DNA of 29,948 nt from a virus: positions 1-29,948 of IMG/VR virus record IMGVR_UViG_3300047094_001608; one strand, written 5' to 3'. The notes under the pieces were generated by a model. That model saw only the letters and a list, made by a program, of their open reading frames with translations. It made no database searches and had not been told where the DNA came from. The position numbers and the translations under genes are program-made. This document shows positions 8,095-16,431 of this stretch, one piece after another; within the stretch, counting starts at the first letter, position 1; every line of letters begins with the position of its first letter.

Positions 8095-9411
8095 ATGAAG
8101 AGCGCGAAAGCACTAGCAGACGAAATCCAAGCCTTGCAAGCCAAGGTTCAGGCGATTCAAGCAATCGCTACCCAAGAAGCTCGCGAATTGCTCGAAGATG
8201 AGCAAGCCGAGATTGATACCATTCTTGGCACCGAAGGTAAGCCGGGCCAGATTGAGAATCTTGCCAAGCAACGCGAACGGGCGATGAAGATCGAGCAAGC
8301 CGTCTCCAACACGGTACGCCAACACGTTGACAATCAGCCACTCGCAGGGGCTACCTTCCGAGTCCCGGCAACGGCTCGGGCAACCAAGCCCCTAGCGGTG
8401 TTTACCGGGCCGGATGGAGAGGCAGAAGCTTTCCGCGTCGGCAAGTTCTTCCAAGCCCATTTCGGCAGCGAATCGGCTCGGCAATGGTGCAAGGATCACG
8501 GAGTCCAAAACACACTCCAGACCAACGACCCAACCGGGGCCGGTGTTTTGGTCCCCCCTGAATTTGTGGCCGGCGTGATTCGGCTGGTTGTTCAGTACGG
8601 CGTAATTCCGCGTTACGCATTCGTTCGCAACATGGTTTCGGACACACTGACGACTTCGCGACGCATTACCGGGATGCGAGCATTCCCAGTTGGCGAATCG
8701 AAGGAAATCACCCAATCCCAAGCGACCTACGGGCCGTTGAATCTCGTCGCTCGAAAGTGGGGGACGCTTACCAAGGTCTCCAGTGAATTGAGCGAAGATT
8801 CAACGATTTCGATGGCCGAAGAAATCGCAACCGAAGCGGCTTTGGCTCATGCCTTGGCAGCCGACGAAGCGGGCTTCCTTGGCGATGGGACCGGGGCTTA
8901 TCACGGCGTTGTAGGTCTTGCCAATGCACTCGCAGCCGGATCGGTTGTTACGGCAGCAGCAGGGCAAAACACGGCGGCAACGATCACGATTGCGATGTTC
9001 CAAGAAGCTCTTGGTAAGTTGCCTGAGTTCCCCGGAATCAATCCGGCGTGGTTTGTCTCGAAAGCTGTTTGGTCGAACGTCATGGGACGCCTTCAATTGG
9101 CCCTCGGCGGGAACAACAAGGAAGACCTTGGGCAAGGGCCTGTAACTCAGTTCCTCGGCTACCCGGTTGTCTTCTCTGAGGTCTTGCCAAAGACCATCGG
9201 GGCATCGACCAAGTTCGGATACTTCGGCGATCTGCGAATGGCCTCCACTCTCGGATTGCGTCGCAACTTCGAGCTGGTCGGTGACGTTTCGCGGTACTTC
9301 GAGACCGACGAAATTGGCTTCCGATCCACGATGCGATGGGACTACAACGTCCACGAGCGCGGCGATGCAAGCAACCCGGGCCCGATCCTCCAATTGGTCT
9401 CGGCCTCCTAA
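8095..9411 (+). CDS. HK97-fold major capsid protein, 438 aa
   Basis: This is the main shell protein. Residues 1-90 form a coiled-coil scaffold-like (delta) domain (KSAKALADEIQALQAKVQAI and on), which the upstream protease probably removes. The rest is a typical HK97-fold shell domain with TNDPTGAGVLVPPEF, a P-loop-like VIPRYAFVRNMV, SELSEDS and GDGTGAYHGVVG, and the end ETDEIGFRSTMRWD. I chose ATG 8095, preceded by AAGGG. The frame is open to TTG 8023, but that start lacks a ribosome binding site and would add an implausible 24 residues. Confidence 0.93.
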   Translation: MKSAKALADEIQALQAKVQAIQAIATQEARELLEDEQAEIDTILGTEGKPGQIENLAKQRERAMKIEQAVSNTVRQHVDNQPLAGATFRVPATARATKPLAVFTGPDGEAEAFRVGKFFQAHFGSESARQWCKDHGVQNTLQTNDPTGAGVLVPPEFVAGVIRLVVQYGVIPRYAFVRNMVSDTLTTSRRITGMRAFPVGESKEITQSQATYGPLNLVARKWGTLTKVSSELSEDSTISMAEEIATEAALAHALAADEAGFLGDGTGAYHGVVGLANALAAGSVVTAAAGQNTAATITIAMFQEALGKLPEFPGINPAWFVSKAVWSNVMGRLQLALGGNNKEDLGQGPVTQFLGYPVVFSEVLPKTIGASTKFGYFGDLRMASTLGLRRNFELVGDVSRYFETDEIGFRSTMRWDYNVHERGDASNPGPILQLVSAS

Positions 9412-9441
9412 TTCAACCCAACAAAAGAAAGTAGGTGACTT

Positions 9442-9900
9442 GTGAATCCTTTGCATTACGTGAAATGTGTCTCGGCAATCAAGCCGGCGGCAATCGTCGA
9501 CAACGCGACGGTGACGGCTGACGTTATTGATTGTCGAGGTTTTGACTTCGCTCTGATCGTGCTCCAACTCGGGGCAACTGACATCGCGATGACGGCATTG
9601 AAGCTCCAGCAAAGCTCTACCAGTGGCGGCGTTTATGCCGACATTACCGGAGCGACCTTTGCGGCTGGAACGGGCTACAACGGAGCTACGCTTGCCTTGC
9701 CAAGTGCGACCGATGACGGCCAGACTTGTGCTTTTATGGTCGACATGCGAGGCAGAGAGCCGTTCTTGAAGGTTGTCGCGACCTTTGGAGATGGCTCTAG
9801 CGGTGGTTTCATCGCGGGCGTCGCTGTCCTCGGTCTCGGGAAATTGCCACCAACGACCTCGGCGGGTGTTGCCGATGGCGATGTTTGTTTGGTGATCTAG
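9442..9900 (+). CDS. Probable capsid decoration or minor head protein, 152 aa
   Basis: It starts at GTG after AAGTAGGTGA. The protein is beta-rich, with PAAIVDNATVTADVIDCRG, FALIVLQLGATDIAMTALKL and a DMRGREPFLKVVATFGDGS segment. This is a pattern I associate with small phage proteins encoded right after the capsid gene. Position and composition suggest a capsid-surface decoration protein. It has no signal peptide. A strong hairpin follows the gene. The family has no firm function that I can name. Confidence 0.7.
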   Translation: MNPLHYVKCVSAIKPAAIVDNATVTADVIDCRGFDFALIVLQLGATDIAMTALKLQQSSTSGGVYADITGATFAAGTGYNGATLALPSATDDGQTCAFMVDMRGREPFLKVVATFGDGSSGGFIAGVAVLGLGKLPPTTSAGVADGDVCLVI

Positions 9901-9924
9901 TGATCGTCGAGCTGTTGACAATGT

Positions 9925-9965
9925 GGAGAGGCTTTCCGGCTCGTACGCGAATGGAAAGTCTCTCC
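9925..9965 (+). other. Strong intercistronic hairpin, 13-bp stem
   Basis: GGAGAGGCTTTCC (9925-9937) pairs with GGAAAGTCTCTCC (9953-9965). All 13 pairs form, one of them G-U, around a 15-base loop. No run of T follows, so it is not a classical intrinsic terminator. It is more likely an RNA-processing or stability element that separates the highly expressed head genes from the connector genes. Confidence 0.6.
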
Positions 9966-10005
9966 GATGGCGTGGCGTTGATTTTGATTCAAAGGGGTGT
10001 TGCAA

Positions 10006-10575
10006 GTGCGATTGAAACCCGAAGTAGTGACGAAGCCAACAGCCGAGCCGGTGACGCTCAGCGAGGTCAAGAAGCAGCTCGAAATCGCAAGCAGCGACAC
10101 AAGCCATGACACGCACTTAACCGCTTTGATTGGGGCGGCTAGGGAGCAATGGGAACACGATACCGACAGCGTGACATGCTTTCAAACGCTTCGGGTTCGG
10201 TTGCCTTTTTGGACCGATGGATTGAAGCTACCGCGAAGCCCGATTCACTCGATAACCTCGATTCAGTATTACGATGGACTCAACACGCTCCAGGCGTTAG
10301 CGGCCAGTCAGTACCAGCTACACGTCGATGAGATCCGGCTGGCTTACCTAGTGACGTTACCGGCGACTGTATCGCGTTGGGACGCCTGGACCGTAACGTA
10401 CAAGGCGGGGCATTCGCAAGACGGGCAGAGCGTACCAGAGGCGGCTAGGGCAGCAATCTTGATGCTTGCGGCTCATTACTTCGAGAATCGCGACATGCTT
10501 ATGTCCGACGCGATGCAAACGATGCGACCTTACGAGATGTTGGTACGGCGATTTATGCGGAGCAGCTACCCATGA
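10006..10575 (+). CDS. Head-tail connector protein (HK97 gp6-like), 189 aa
   Basis: It has the gp6-like connector pattern: KPTAEPVTLSEVKKQLEI at the start, a DTHLTALIGAAREQWEHDT helix, then LPRSPIHSITSIQYYD, and the end helices AARAAILMLAAHYFENRD. These proteins form a ring under the portal. I chose GTG 10006 because AAAGGGG lies 8 bases upstream; GTG 9997 is in frame but overlaps that site. The stop overlaps the next start as ATGA. Confidence 0.85.
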   Translation: MRLKPEVVTKPTAEPVTLSEVKKQLEIASSDTSHDTHLTALIGAAREQWEHDTDSVTCFQTLRVRLPFWTDGLKLPRSPIHSITSIQYYDGLNTLQALAASQYQLHVDEIRLAYLVTLPATVSRWDAWTVTYKAGHSQDGQSVPEAARAAILMLAAHYFENRDMLMSDAMQTMRPYEMLVRRFMRSSYP

Positions 10576-10910
10576 GGCCAAAGAATCAGCGTACTGGGGC
10601 ATTGCGTCATCGATGCACAATCCAACAGACGGCAGAGACCCAAGACGCAAGCGGGCAGCCTATCGTTTCCTGGACGGCTTACGTTGTCGATGAGCCTTGT
10701 CAGTTTACGCCGACGGCTGGAATCGAATCGATGCGGGGCCGACAACTTGAGGCAGGGACAAGGGCGGTTTTTCGGGTCCGATACCGATCGGGCTACACGG
10801 TTCAGATGCGGATTGTCTACCAAGGCGAAACCTACGGAATCACGGCGGTAAACATGGTCGACGGGCTGCGCAACTACATGGACATTATTTGCTCGGCGGT
10901 GTTGCCATGA
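10572..10910 (+). CDS. Head-tail adaptor / head closure protein, 112 aa
   Basis: A small beta-barrel protein of the SPP1 gp16/HK97 gp7-like head-closure type. The pattern ALRHRCTIQQ, ASGQPIVSWTAY, the middle PTAGIESMRGRQLEAGTRAVFRVRYR, and ITAVNMVDGLRNYMDIICS matches that family. The length is as expected. It plugs the connector after packaging and docks the tail. ATGA overlaps couple it on both sides. Confidence 0.85.
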   Translation: MRPKNQRTGALRHRCTIQQTAETQDASGQPIVSWTAYVVDEPCQFTPTAGIESMRGRQLEAGTRAVFRVRYRSGYTVQMRIVYQGETYGITAVNMVDGLRNYMDIICSAVLP

Positions 10911-11455
10911 GTACCACAATCGAAATAAACGAGGATCTTATCAAGCAGATCGGCCAAATCCCGTTGATGCTCAGGAACGCTCCATTCGGTCGATGCCTTG
11001 GGGCTTTTGCAAAGCCTGTTGCGGCGGCTTGCCAGGGCCACGCAAGATCATCGCGGGAAAGCGGCTCACGAAAAAAATGGTCAAAGAAACTAAAGCAGAA
11101 CGCAGCCTATCAAAACGACTCAAAGCAGCATTTTGACCACAAGGTTTTTAAGGGCGGCGTTGGCGTTGTCATTGGAGCGACCTACCCAAAGGGCAACAAA
11201 CAGCAATTCGTCATGCCATACCGCAAAGGCGAAAGCTACACGCGAAACCATTGGGGCAAGCCTGGATCGCCTGTTATTTATACGGGCCGTTCTGGACGGC
11301 AATACACTCGAATCAACCGATCAAAAGCGACCGTCGCGACATTCCCCAAAGAGCAACGCGCACCCATGCGGGCTTATCGGCAAACCTCCGGGACTGCCGA
11401 AGCGGCTTTCGTCAACCAACTTCAAAAGGAAGTAAAGGAGTTACGAATTGGCTAA
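10907..11455 (+). CDS. HK97 gp10-like tail-joining protein, 182 aa
   Basis: By position between head closure and tail terminator this is the gp10-like head-tail joining protein. It is strongly basic (RKKWSKKLKQN, KVFKGGVGVVIGATYPKGNK), with an AFVNQLQKEVKEL C-terminal helix as in gp10 proteins. I chose ATG 10907, which overlaps the upstream stop as ATGA; an upstream in-frame start at 10889 lies deep inside the preceding gene. The assignment rests mostly on gene order. Confidence 0.7.
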   Translation: MSTTIEINEDLIKQIGQIPLMLRNAPFGRCLGAFAKPVAAACQGHARSSRESGSRKKWSKKLKQNAAYQNDSKQHFDHKVFKGGVGVVIGATYPKGNKQQFVMPYRKGESYTRNHWGKPGSPVIYTGRSGRQYTRINRSKATVATFPKEQRAPMRAYRQTSGTAEAAFVNQLQKEVKELRIG

Positions 11456-11771
11456 AAACCTCAAGCTTACCGACAAGGTAACATTTTCGACCGGAACAAC
11501 CTCGACCGGGATTCAATTGCAAGGCACGATGCCCCTAGCGATCGTCACCCCGGTCGGATTGGCTAGCACTACGCTTTCGTTCCAAAGCTCCCTTGATGGG
11601 GCTAGCTGGTTCGACCTTTACAACGGGTCTAGCCTCTACTCCCTGACCGTTGCGGCAAGTCGGTACATCGCACTAAACCCCGACGTTTTCGAAAGCGTCC
11701 GGTACATCCGGATTATTGCCGGATCAAGCGAAACGGCCAAAGACATTTTCATCGCAAGCGGGGAGCGTTAA
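11448..11771 (+). CDS. Small beta-rich virion protein, 107 aa
   Basis: It starts at TTG 11448, supported by AAAGGAG exactly 7 bases upstream. The sequence SLDGASWFDLY, SRYIALNPDVFESVRYIRIIAG resembles small beta-sandwich domains found in many phages, with a sample-like 'SLDG.SW' turn and a final 'RYIRI' strand. It shares general style with the protein at 9442-9900, so it may be another head or tail decoration. Function unknown. Confidence 0.7.
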   Translation: MAKNLKLTDKVTFSTGTTSTGIQLQGTMPLAIVTPVGLASTTLSFQSSLDGASWFDLYNGSSLYSLTVAASRYIALNPDVFESVRYIRIIAGSSETAKDIFIASGER

Positions 11772-11774
11772 TCG

Positions 11775-12191
11775 ATGTCGGCTATCGGCGAAGCATTGCG
11801 AACCAAGCTACTAAGCTACTCGGCGGTATCTACGCTCATCGGGCAGCGTATGTATCCTGACGCCCTGGTTCAAAACGCAACGATGCCAGCGGTGGTTTAC
11901 TACGTCACTTCGACCGAACGCGACAATCATTTGCAGGGCCTTAGCAAGCTAGCTCACGCAAGATTTACCATCGAGTGCTACGCACTGACGCGAACGACAG
12001 TAAGCGCGATCAGTCGAGCAATTAGAGACACTGGAATCGATGCCTTTCGGGGCGTTGTCAGTTCACACACCTTTTGCGGGGTCGATTTTGATTCCGGCGA
12101 TGAATACATGCAGGAGCCGCCAACAGACGGCAATCAAGAGCACAGGTACATAGTTTCGTTTGATATGTTGGTCCATTACAAGGAGCCTTAA
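11775..12191 (+). CDS. Tail terminator protein (DUF3168-like), 138 aa
   Basis: It has the DUF3168/HK97 gp17-like pattern: EALRTKLLSYSAVSTLIGQRMYPDALVQNATMPAVVYYV at the N-terminus, an ARFTIECYALT strand, SAISRAIRDT helix, and RYIVSFDMLVHY at the end. The tail terminator caps the growing tail tube and joins it to the head. Its length and its place before the tube gene fit. Confidence 0.85.
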   Translation: MSAIGEALRTKLLSYSAVSTLIGQRMYPDALVQNATMPAVVYYVTSTERDNHLQGLSKLAHARFTIECYALTRTTVSAISRAIRDTGIDAFRGVVSSHTFCGVDFDSGDEYMQEPPTDGNQEHRYIVSFDMLVHYKEP

Positions 12192-12193
12192 AG

Positions 12194-12616
12194 ATGCCAG
12201 CACTTACCGTTGCAGATACCGGACTTGGAGCGACGATTTCGGGAACCAGCCTTATCACTACTCAGGTAGTTTCCATCGGCGAAATGACCATTTCGGTCGA
12301 CTCGCTCGACATTACCAGCTTGGACACAACCGGCTTTGAGGCCCTTCGACCTTCGGACCTTCGCAAGAATCCTGAAGTGGACGTTGTGTTCAATTGGCTC
12401 GGAGCGGCAATTCCCTTCGCGGCTACGATGATTCCAACCTCGGAGCCTTACGCGGGAACCTCCGTGACAATCACCCTACCAGGGGCCGGATCGTTCCAGG
12501 GAACGGCTTTCGTCAAGGAGGTCAAGACGCCGAAGCTCGCCAAGGGCGAAGTCATGAGGGGCAGCTACAAACTGCAATTTGACGGCGCGACCGATATTAC
12601 CTTCACCCCTGCTTAA
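12194..12616 (+). CDS. Major tail tube protein, 140 aa
   Basis: This forms the stacked hexameric tail tube. Features are the small beta-barrel layout with ISIGEM-like start (VVSIGEMTISVDSLDITSLDTTGF), GAGSFQGTAFVKEVKTP, and the ending KLQFDGATDITFTP, a typical tube-protein pattern. It has a good GGAG ribosome binding site at 12182-12185. It lies between the tail terminator and the chaperone genes, as expected. Confidence 0.85.
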   Translation: MPALTVADTGLGATISGTSLITTQVVSIGEMTISVDSLDITSLDTTGFEALRPSDLRKNPEVDVVFNWLGAAIPFAATMIPTSEPYAGTSVTITLPGAGSFQGTAFVKEVKTPKLAKGEVMRGSYKLQFDGATDITFTPA

Positions 12617-12629
12617 GGAATGATCGAAG

Positions 12630-12947
12630 ATGGTTTTTGTATTAAATCGCCAACGTGGAATTTCGTTGGCTACTGGGGTCGAGCGGGACTTGAATCAATG
12701 CCAGATCCGCGTTGGCGGTAAGCTAGTCGGCTATTTGCCATTCGGCGAAACGCCACAGATTCAAGCGATATTTGAATTTCCGCATGACGCTTTGACGGCT
12801 GACGAAATCGCATCGCTCGAAATGCAACTCGAATCGATCCAAGGCTATCCAGCCAAGGTGCTTGGGCCTGAGCAAGTTTCGCGCACATTCGTCAAGGCAG
12901 CACTCGAAGCGATTGCACAAGCAAAGGACGAAGAGGACGATGAGTAA
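12630..12947 (+). CDS. Small tail-module protein of unknown role, 105 aa
   Basis: An acidic, soluble protein with QIRVGGKLVGYLPFGETPQI (a short beta region) followed by FPHDALTADEIASLEMQLE and a helical tail ending KDEEDDE. I do not recognise a family. It lies between tail tube and tail chaperone and overlaps the chaperone start by 8 bases, so a tail-assembly role is likely. AAGGA lies 10 bases before its ATG. Confidence 0.7.
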   Translation: MVFVLNRQRGISLATGVERDLNQCQIRVGGKLVGYLPFGETPQIQAIFEFPHDALTADEIASLEMQLESIQGYPAKVLGPEQVSRTFVKAALEAIAQAKDEEDDE

Positions 12948-13293
12948 CCAAGACGATTTCCTTGCACTTGCCAAGCGCGATTTGGCCGTTGAGCCTGTTA
13001 CGGTCAAGGGCAAGCAATACTTCATCCATGAGCTATCCGAAGCGGATGCGGCTAACATGGAAGTCGAATTGCAGACCAAAAAGGGCTATGACTGGACAGC
13101 ACACCGGCGGGTAATGGTTGCCTACTGCCTGCGAGACGAATCGGGGCAGCGGGTTGTCACGGATCCTAACGTACTGCGAGACCTTCCCAGGTCGGTTGTT
13201 GGGCCTATTTACGATCGGTGCCTAGAAATCAACAAGTACGACCAAGGCGAAATCGAGGCCCTTGCAAAAAAATCAGAAAGAGCCGACGCCTAA
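12940..13293 (+). CDS. Tail assembly chaperone, short form (G-like), 117 aa
   Basis: This is the unshifted product of the tail chaperone pair, which coats the tape measure protein during tail assembly. It opens SNQDDFLALAKRDLAVEPV, then KQYFIHELSEADAANME. I chose ATG 12940, which overlaps the upstream stop, over the longer open frame from 12862. Its last codons contain a slippery A-AAA-AAA at 13266-13272, and its TAA (13291-13293) lies in the loop of the downstream frameshift hairpin. Confidence 0.85.
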   Translation: MSNQDDFLALAKRDLAVEPVTVKGKQYFIHELSEADAANMEVELQTKKGYDWTAHRRVMVAYCLRDESGQRVVTDPNVLRDLPRSVVGPIYDRCLEINKYDQGEIEALAKKSERADA

Positions 13294-13311
13294 AAGTGGC
13301 GTACCGGCTCT
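13266..13311 (+). promoter_or_regulatory. Programmed -1 frameshift signal (slippery site plus hairpin)
   Basis: The slippery heptamer A AAA AAA (13266-13272) is in the zero frame GCA-AAA-AAA-TCA. Six bases later a hairpin begins: AGAGCCG (13279-13285) with CGGCTCT (13305-13311), plus ACGCC (13286-13290) with GGCGT (13298-13302), a two-base AC bulge and a 7-base loop. The -1 frame after slippage is exactly the downstream open frame. Spacing and geometry are those of known -1 frameshift elements in phage tail chaperone genes. Confidence 0.9.
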
Positions 13312-13625
13312 GCCTGAAATGGGGAATTCAGGATCCGGCGGCGTGGATGCAGAGTCTACCTGCCGGGGCTCTTAATCAATGGATGGCTTGGGACATGGTG
13401 GAACCGATGGGCGAAAAGTGGATGCAGACTGCGAAGCTCTTAGAGGCCCTCTATTTGCCCCTCTACGCACGCGCCGATGAAGAACCGCCCGACGCATCGG
13501 ATTTTATGCCGGATCGCTTCTACAGGCCAAAGGTGAGCGCAGCGTCGATTCTCAAGCAGTCGGCTCAATCCTGCAAGGCGATGGCGAACCAAGTTAAATC
13601 CATGTTCGGATTCGGGGGTAAGTAG
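13272..13625 (+). CDS. Frameshift extension of the tail chaperone (T part of GT), 117 aa
   Basis: This frame has no convincing start of its own. It is read after a -1 slip at 13266-13272, giving a fusion of about 228 residues: 111 from the short form plus 117 here. The sequence after the junction is IRKSRRLKVAYRLCLKWGIQ, then WMQSLPAGALNQWMAW and LLEALYLPLYARADEEPPD, the usual composition of GT tails. In lambda, G and GT bind the tape measure and recruit tube subunits. The end is followed at once by the tape measure gene. Confidence 0.85.
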   Translation: MRKSRRLKVAYRLCLKWGIQDPAAWMQSLPAGALNQWMAWDMVEPMGEKWMQTAKLLEALYLPLYARADEEPPDASDFMPDRFYRPKVSAASILKQSAQSCKAMANQVKSMFGFGGK

Positions 13626-13627
13626 CT

Positions 13628-15559
13628 ATGGCGCAAACGATCAACGTAGCGAATATCCGAATCGGAATGAACGCCGACGGCGGCGAATTCACCCGAACCG
13701 AATTACGAAGCATGACTGCCATCCTAAAGCAGTCCGAGCCACCGCTTGATAAGTTTCGGGCTCAAATGGCATCGTTTGAAAAGGGGCTACGCGAAGGCGC
13801 GATAACCATCCAGCAATTCGTTCAGGCTGAAAACCATCTAATCGCCAAGTACGGTATCGCGACTCAACAGACCGAGCAACAAACGGCAGCGACGAAGCGA
13901 CTGGCTCAAGCGACGCAAGACGCATCGAGGACCGTTGACGCTCAAGCGATCTCGCTTCGATCACTCCAAGCGGCAGCAGGCCAATACATCGGCATCGCGG
14001 CAGGATTTCAGGCGATCAAGAAATCCGTTTTGCTTGCGACGGAACTAGAGAATAACGCGATCGCTTTCGAGGTTATGACGGGATCGGCATCCAGGGCCAA
14101 TACCCTCCTGAGAGAATTTAAGCTTCTCGACGTTGAAAGCCCGCTAAACTACGGCGAATTCGCTAGGGCCGGCCAGACCTTGATACAGTTCGGTGTTGAA
14201 TCAACGCGGGTATCTCAGCACCTCGAGCGGCTAGCAGCGATCAGCCTTGGCAATCGCGACAAGTTTCAAAGCCTTTCCCTGGCATTCGGGCAGACGCAGG
14301 CGGCGGGTCGGTTGATGGGGCAAGAAGTCTTGCAGATGATTAACAGCGGGTTCAATCCGCTACAGGAAATAAGCCGGACCACTGGTATTAGCATGGTCGA
14401 GCTAAAGAAGCGGATGGAGGACGGGCAGATATCGGCTGAAATGGTTGCCAAGGCATTCCAGACGGCCACATCGGAGGGCGGGCTGTTCTTCGGCATGAAC
14501 GAGCGTTTGTCTCAATCCATGTCAGGCCAATTTGCCAAGATGGAAAGCGAAATCAAGGCGGCAGCGATCAGCCTTGGTACTGACTTGATGCCGATGCTCA
14601 AGCAAGTTACTGGAATGCTCAGAGAGGGCATTGGAGGCGAGGGCGGCGGTGAGCGAGGGATTATCGGATTCAACGTTAAGCTAGCCTCGGATGCTTACGC
14701 TTCGCTATTTGCGGGTATTGGTACGGGCATCGAAAGCGCGTCCAAGTCAGTTCGCAATCTCGATCTAACCTCTGGCCTTGTCGGCGCAGTAATGGATGGC
14801 CTTAATGCGACGCTAGACAAGAGCCAAGAAATCAAAGACGCCGAGCTAGACCGGGAAGCGGCTTTGATTAGGGCGGCCAACCAAGAGGGCGAAATAGCCA
14901 AAAAGAAAGCCGAGCAAGTCGAGCAATCGAAGCGACTGGCCGAAGCTGAAATGGCGCGAACCAGGGCTGAGAATCTTCGAGTGAGCACACTCAAGGCTGA
15001 TATCGAATTCCAAAAAAAGGCTTTTGGCGACCTATCCAAGCTTCGCGAAGAATACGACAAGCTCACGCTAGGCGACGATGAGGCAAGGCGGCAAAAGCAG
15101 GCCAGGGACGGCTACAAGCAGCAAGACATCGAGCGATTCGAGAATATGCAAAAGATGGTTGATGCCGAGAAGCAACGTAAAGCCGCGATGAGCGAATCGG
15201 CGGCGATCGAAAAAGAAATGATGACCGACAAGCAAAAAGCAACAGCGGAAATCCAGAGGCTAAGAGGTTTGTTTGTTCAATTGACGCCTGAACAGCAAGC
15301 CGGATCGATGGGGCAAGCGAACATTGCAAAGCAGGCCCAAATCCAGCAAAAGCTATCCGACCCGGCATTGGACATCGCCAAAAACATTGCCCCTGCCTTG
15401 AAAGCCGGATCCAAAGAGGCCTTTGCATTCCTGTTGAATCAGCGAACCGACGCAGCGGAAAAGGCAGAGCGGAAGAAATACCAAGACCAAATGCTGCTTG
15501 AGGCTCGAAAGGCCAACGAACTTGCATTGACGGCACCAAGACTAGCGGGGGCAAGGTAA
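13628..15559 (+). CDS. Tail tape measure protein, 643 aa
   Basis: The tape measure sets tail length. At about 0.15 nm per residue, 643 residues would give a tail near 95 nm (estimate). Residues 60-340 carry the tape-measure domain with LENNAIAFEVMTGSASRAN, the LDVESPLNYGEFARAGQTL region, and INSGFNPLQEISRTTGISM. The C-terminal half is a long charged coiled coil (about 390-540). I see no transmembrane segment and no lytic domain. Confidence 0.92.
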   Translation: MAQTINVANIRIGMNADGGEFTRTELRSMTAILKQSEPPLDKFRAQMASFEKGLREGAITIQQFVQAENHLIAKYGIATQQTEQQTAATKRLAQATQDASRTVDAQAISLRSLQAAAGQYIGIAAGFQAIKKSVLLATELENNAIAFEVMTGSASRANTLLREFKLLDVESPLNYGEFARAGQTLIQFGVESTRVSQHLERLAAISLGNRDKFQSLSLAFGQTQAAGRLMGQEVLQMINSGFNPLQEISRTTGISMVELKKRMEDGQISAEMVAKAFQTATSEGGLFFGMNERLSQSMSGQFAKMESEIKAAAISLGTDLMPMLKQVTGMLREGIGGEGGGERGIIGFNVKLASDAYASLFAGIGTGIESASKSVRNLDLTSGLVGAVMDGLNATLDKSQEIKDAELDREAALIRAANQEGEIAKKKAEQVEQSKRLAEAEMARTRAENLRVSTLKADIEFQKKAFGDLSKLREEYDKLTLGDDEARRQKQARDGYKQQDIERFENMQKMVDAEKQRKAAMSESAAIEKEMMTDKQKATAEIQRLRGLFVQLTPEQQAGSMGQANIAKQAQIQQKLSDPALDIAKNIAPALKAGSKEAFAFLLNQRTDAAEKAERKKYQDQMLLEARKANELALTAPRLAGAR

Positions 15560-16431
15560 TGGCTAACGAATTGGTCGGCGCGGAACTTCGCAAGGGATCC
15601 GGCTTTGCCCGCAAGGGTCAAGGCTTTCAACTCATCCTAGGCGAAACTTGGAACTATCGGGTAAAGACCGATCAGGTTACATCCAACCGCCAGAGCATCC
15701 TTTACGATACGCCTGGACTCCCTCGGGCCGGATTGCTCTACGGGCCATTGGGCTTGATTTGCGATAGCGTAGATTGCGACCGCGAAGAAAAGCACGCTCT
15801 TTACTGGCTAGTCACGGCTCGATTCCAGACAGGGACCGAAGAACAAAAACAGAATTCGGAAGCCAATCCAGACCCGGCAACATGGATCCCGATATTCAAG
15901 ATCGATTCATTCGTGACCAAAGAAAAGGTTCTTGCCAAGGATCGATCAACGCCTGCAAAATACCCTGTCAATTCAGCCGGAACGCCATTCGATCAACCGC
16001 TGACGGATACCTCGAGTTTTTGCCAGTTCTCTTTTGTTCAGTTCGACGACCCAGGGCTAAAGCTCAAAGACTTTCTCGACCGAAACGACATCGTGAACAA
16101 GTCGGCTTTCACGGCACTAGGCCAGACGTTTGCAGCTAGAACCCTACTCCTAGAAGTGCAAGAGGCTGAATTAGGCTCCTATGCGGGCTATGCGGCATGG
16201 CGGGCAAAGTACAAGGTAACCTATGACCCTGATACCCACGATGAAAAGCGGGCCGACATTGGGCCATTTTATCTCGACGGCGGCAATCGAGTGCGGTACA
16301 TGGATGATAGCAAGCTATTCCCGATGATAGGGGCCTTGAACGGCTCAGGGGCAAAAGCTACTGACCCAGCCGAGTTGGTTTTTCGGTGCAAAAAGGAAGT
16401 CGAATTCTCCACCATAATCAGGACTTCCTAA
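15559..16431 (+). CDS. Tail protein after tape measure (distal-tail position), 290 aa
   Basis: It follows the tape measure gene with a one-base overlap, where distal tail (Dit) proteins are normally found. Segments such as NELVGAELRKGSGFARKG, YDTPGLPRAGLLYGP and YAAWRAKYKVTYDPD point to a beta-rich soluble protein. I cannot see a clear Dit signature, so the Dit role is inferred from position. Its TAA is directly followed by the ATG of the next gene. Confidence 0.65.
   Translation: MANELVGAELRKGSGFARKGQGFQLILGETWNYRVKTDQVTSNRQSILYDTPGLPRAGLLYGPLGLICDSVDCDREEKHALYWLVTARFQTGTEEQKQNSEANPDPATWIPIFKIDSFVTKEKVLAKDRSTPAKYPVNSAGTPFDQPLTDTSSFCQFSFVQFDDPGLKLKDFLDRNDIVNKSAFTALGQTFAARTLLLEVQEAELGSYAGYAAWRAKYKVTYDPDTHDEKRADIGPFYLDGGNRVRYMDDSKLFPMIGALNGSGAKATDPAELVFRCKKEVEFSTIIRTS

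Noticed and set aside
8800-10116. Long minus-strand open frame of 438 codons
   Set aside because: It lies antisense to the capsid and decoration genes. Its arginine-, serine- and histidine-rich translation shows no domain and looks like a shadow of the codon bias of the opposite strand.
13218-13271. Independent start for the T part of the tail chaperone
   Set aside because: No ribosome binding site is seen, and the first residues are an out-of-frame reading of the G gene. The frameshift signal explains the frame better.
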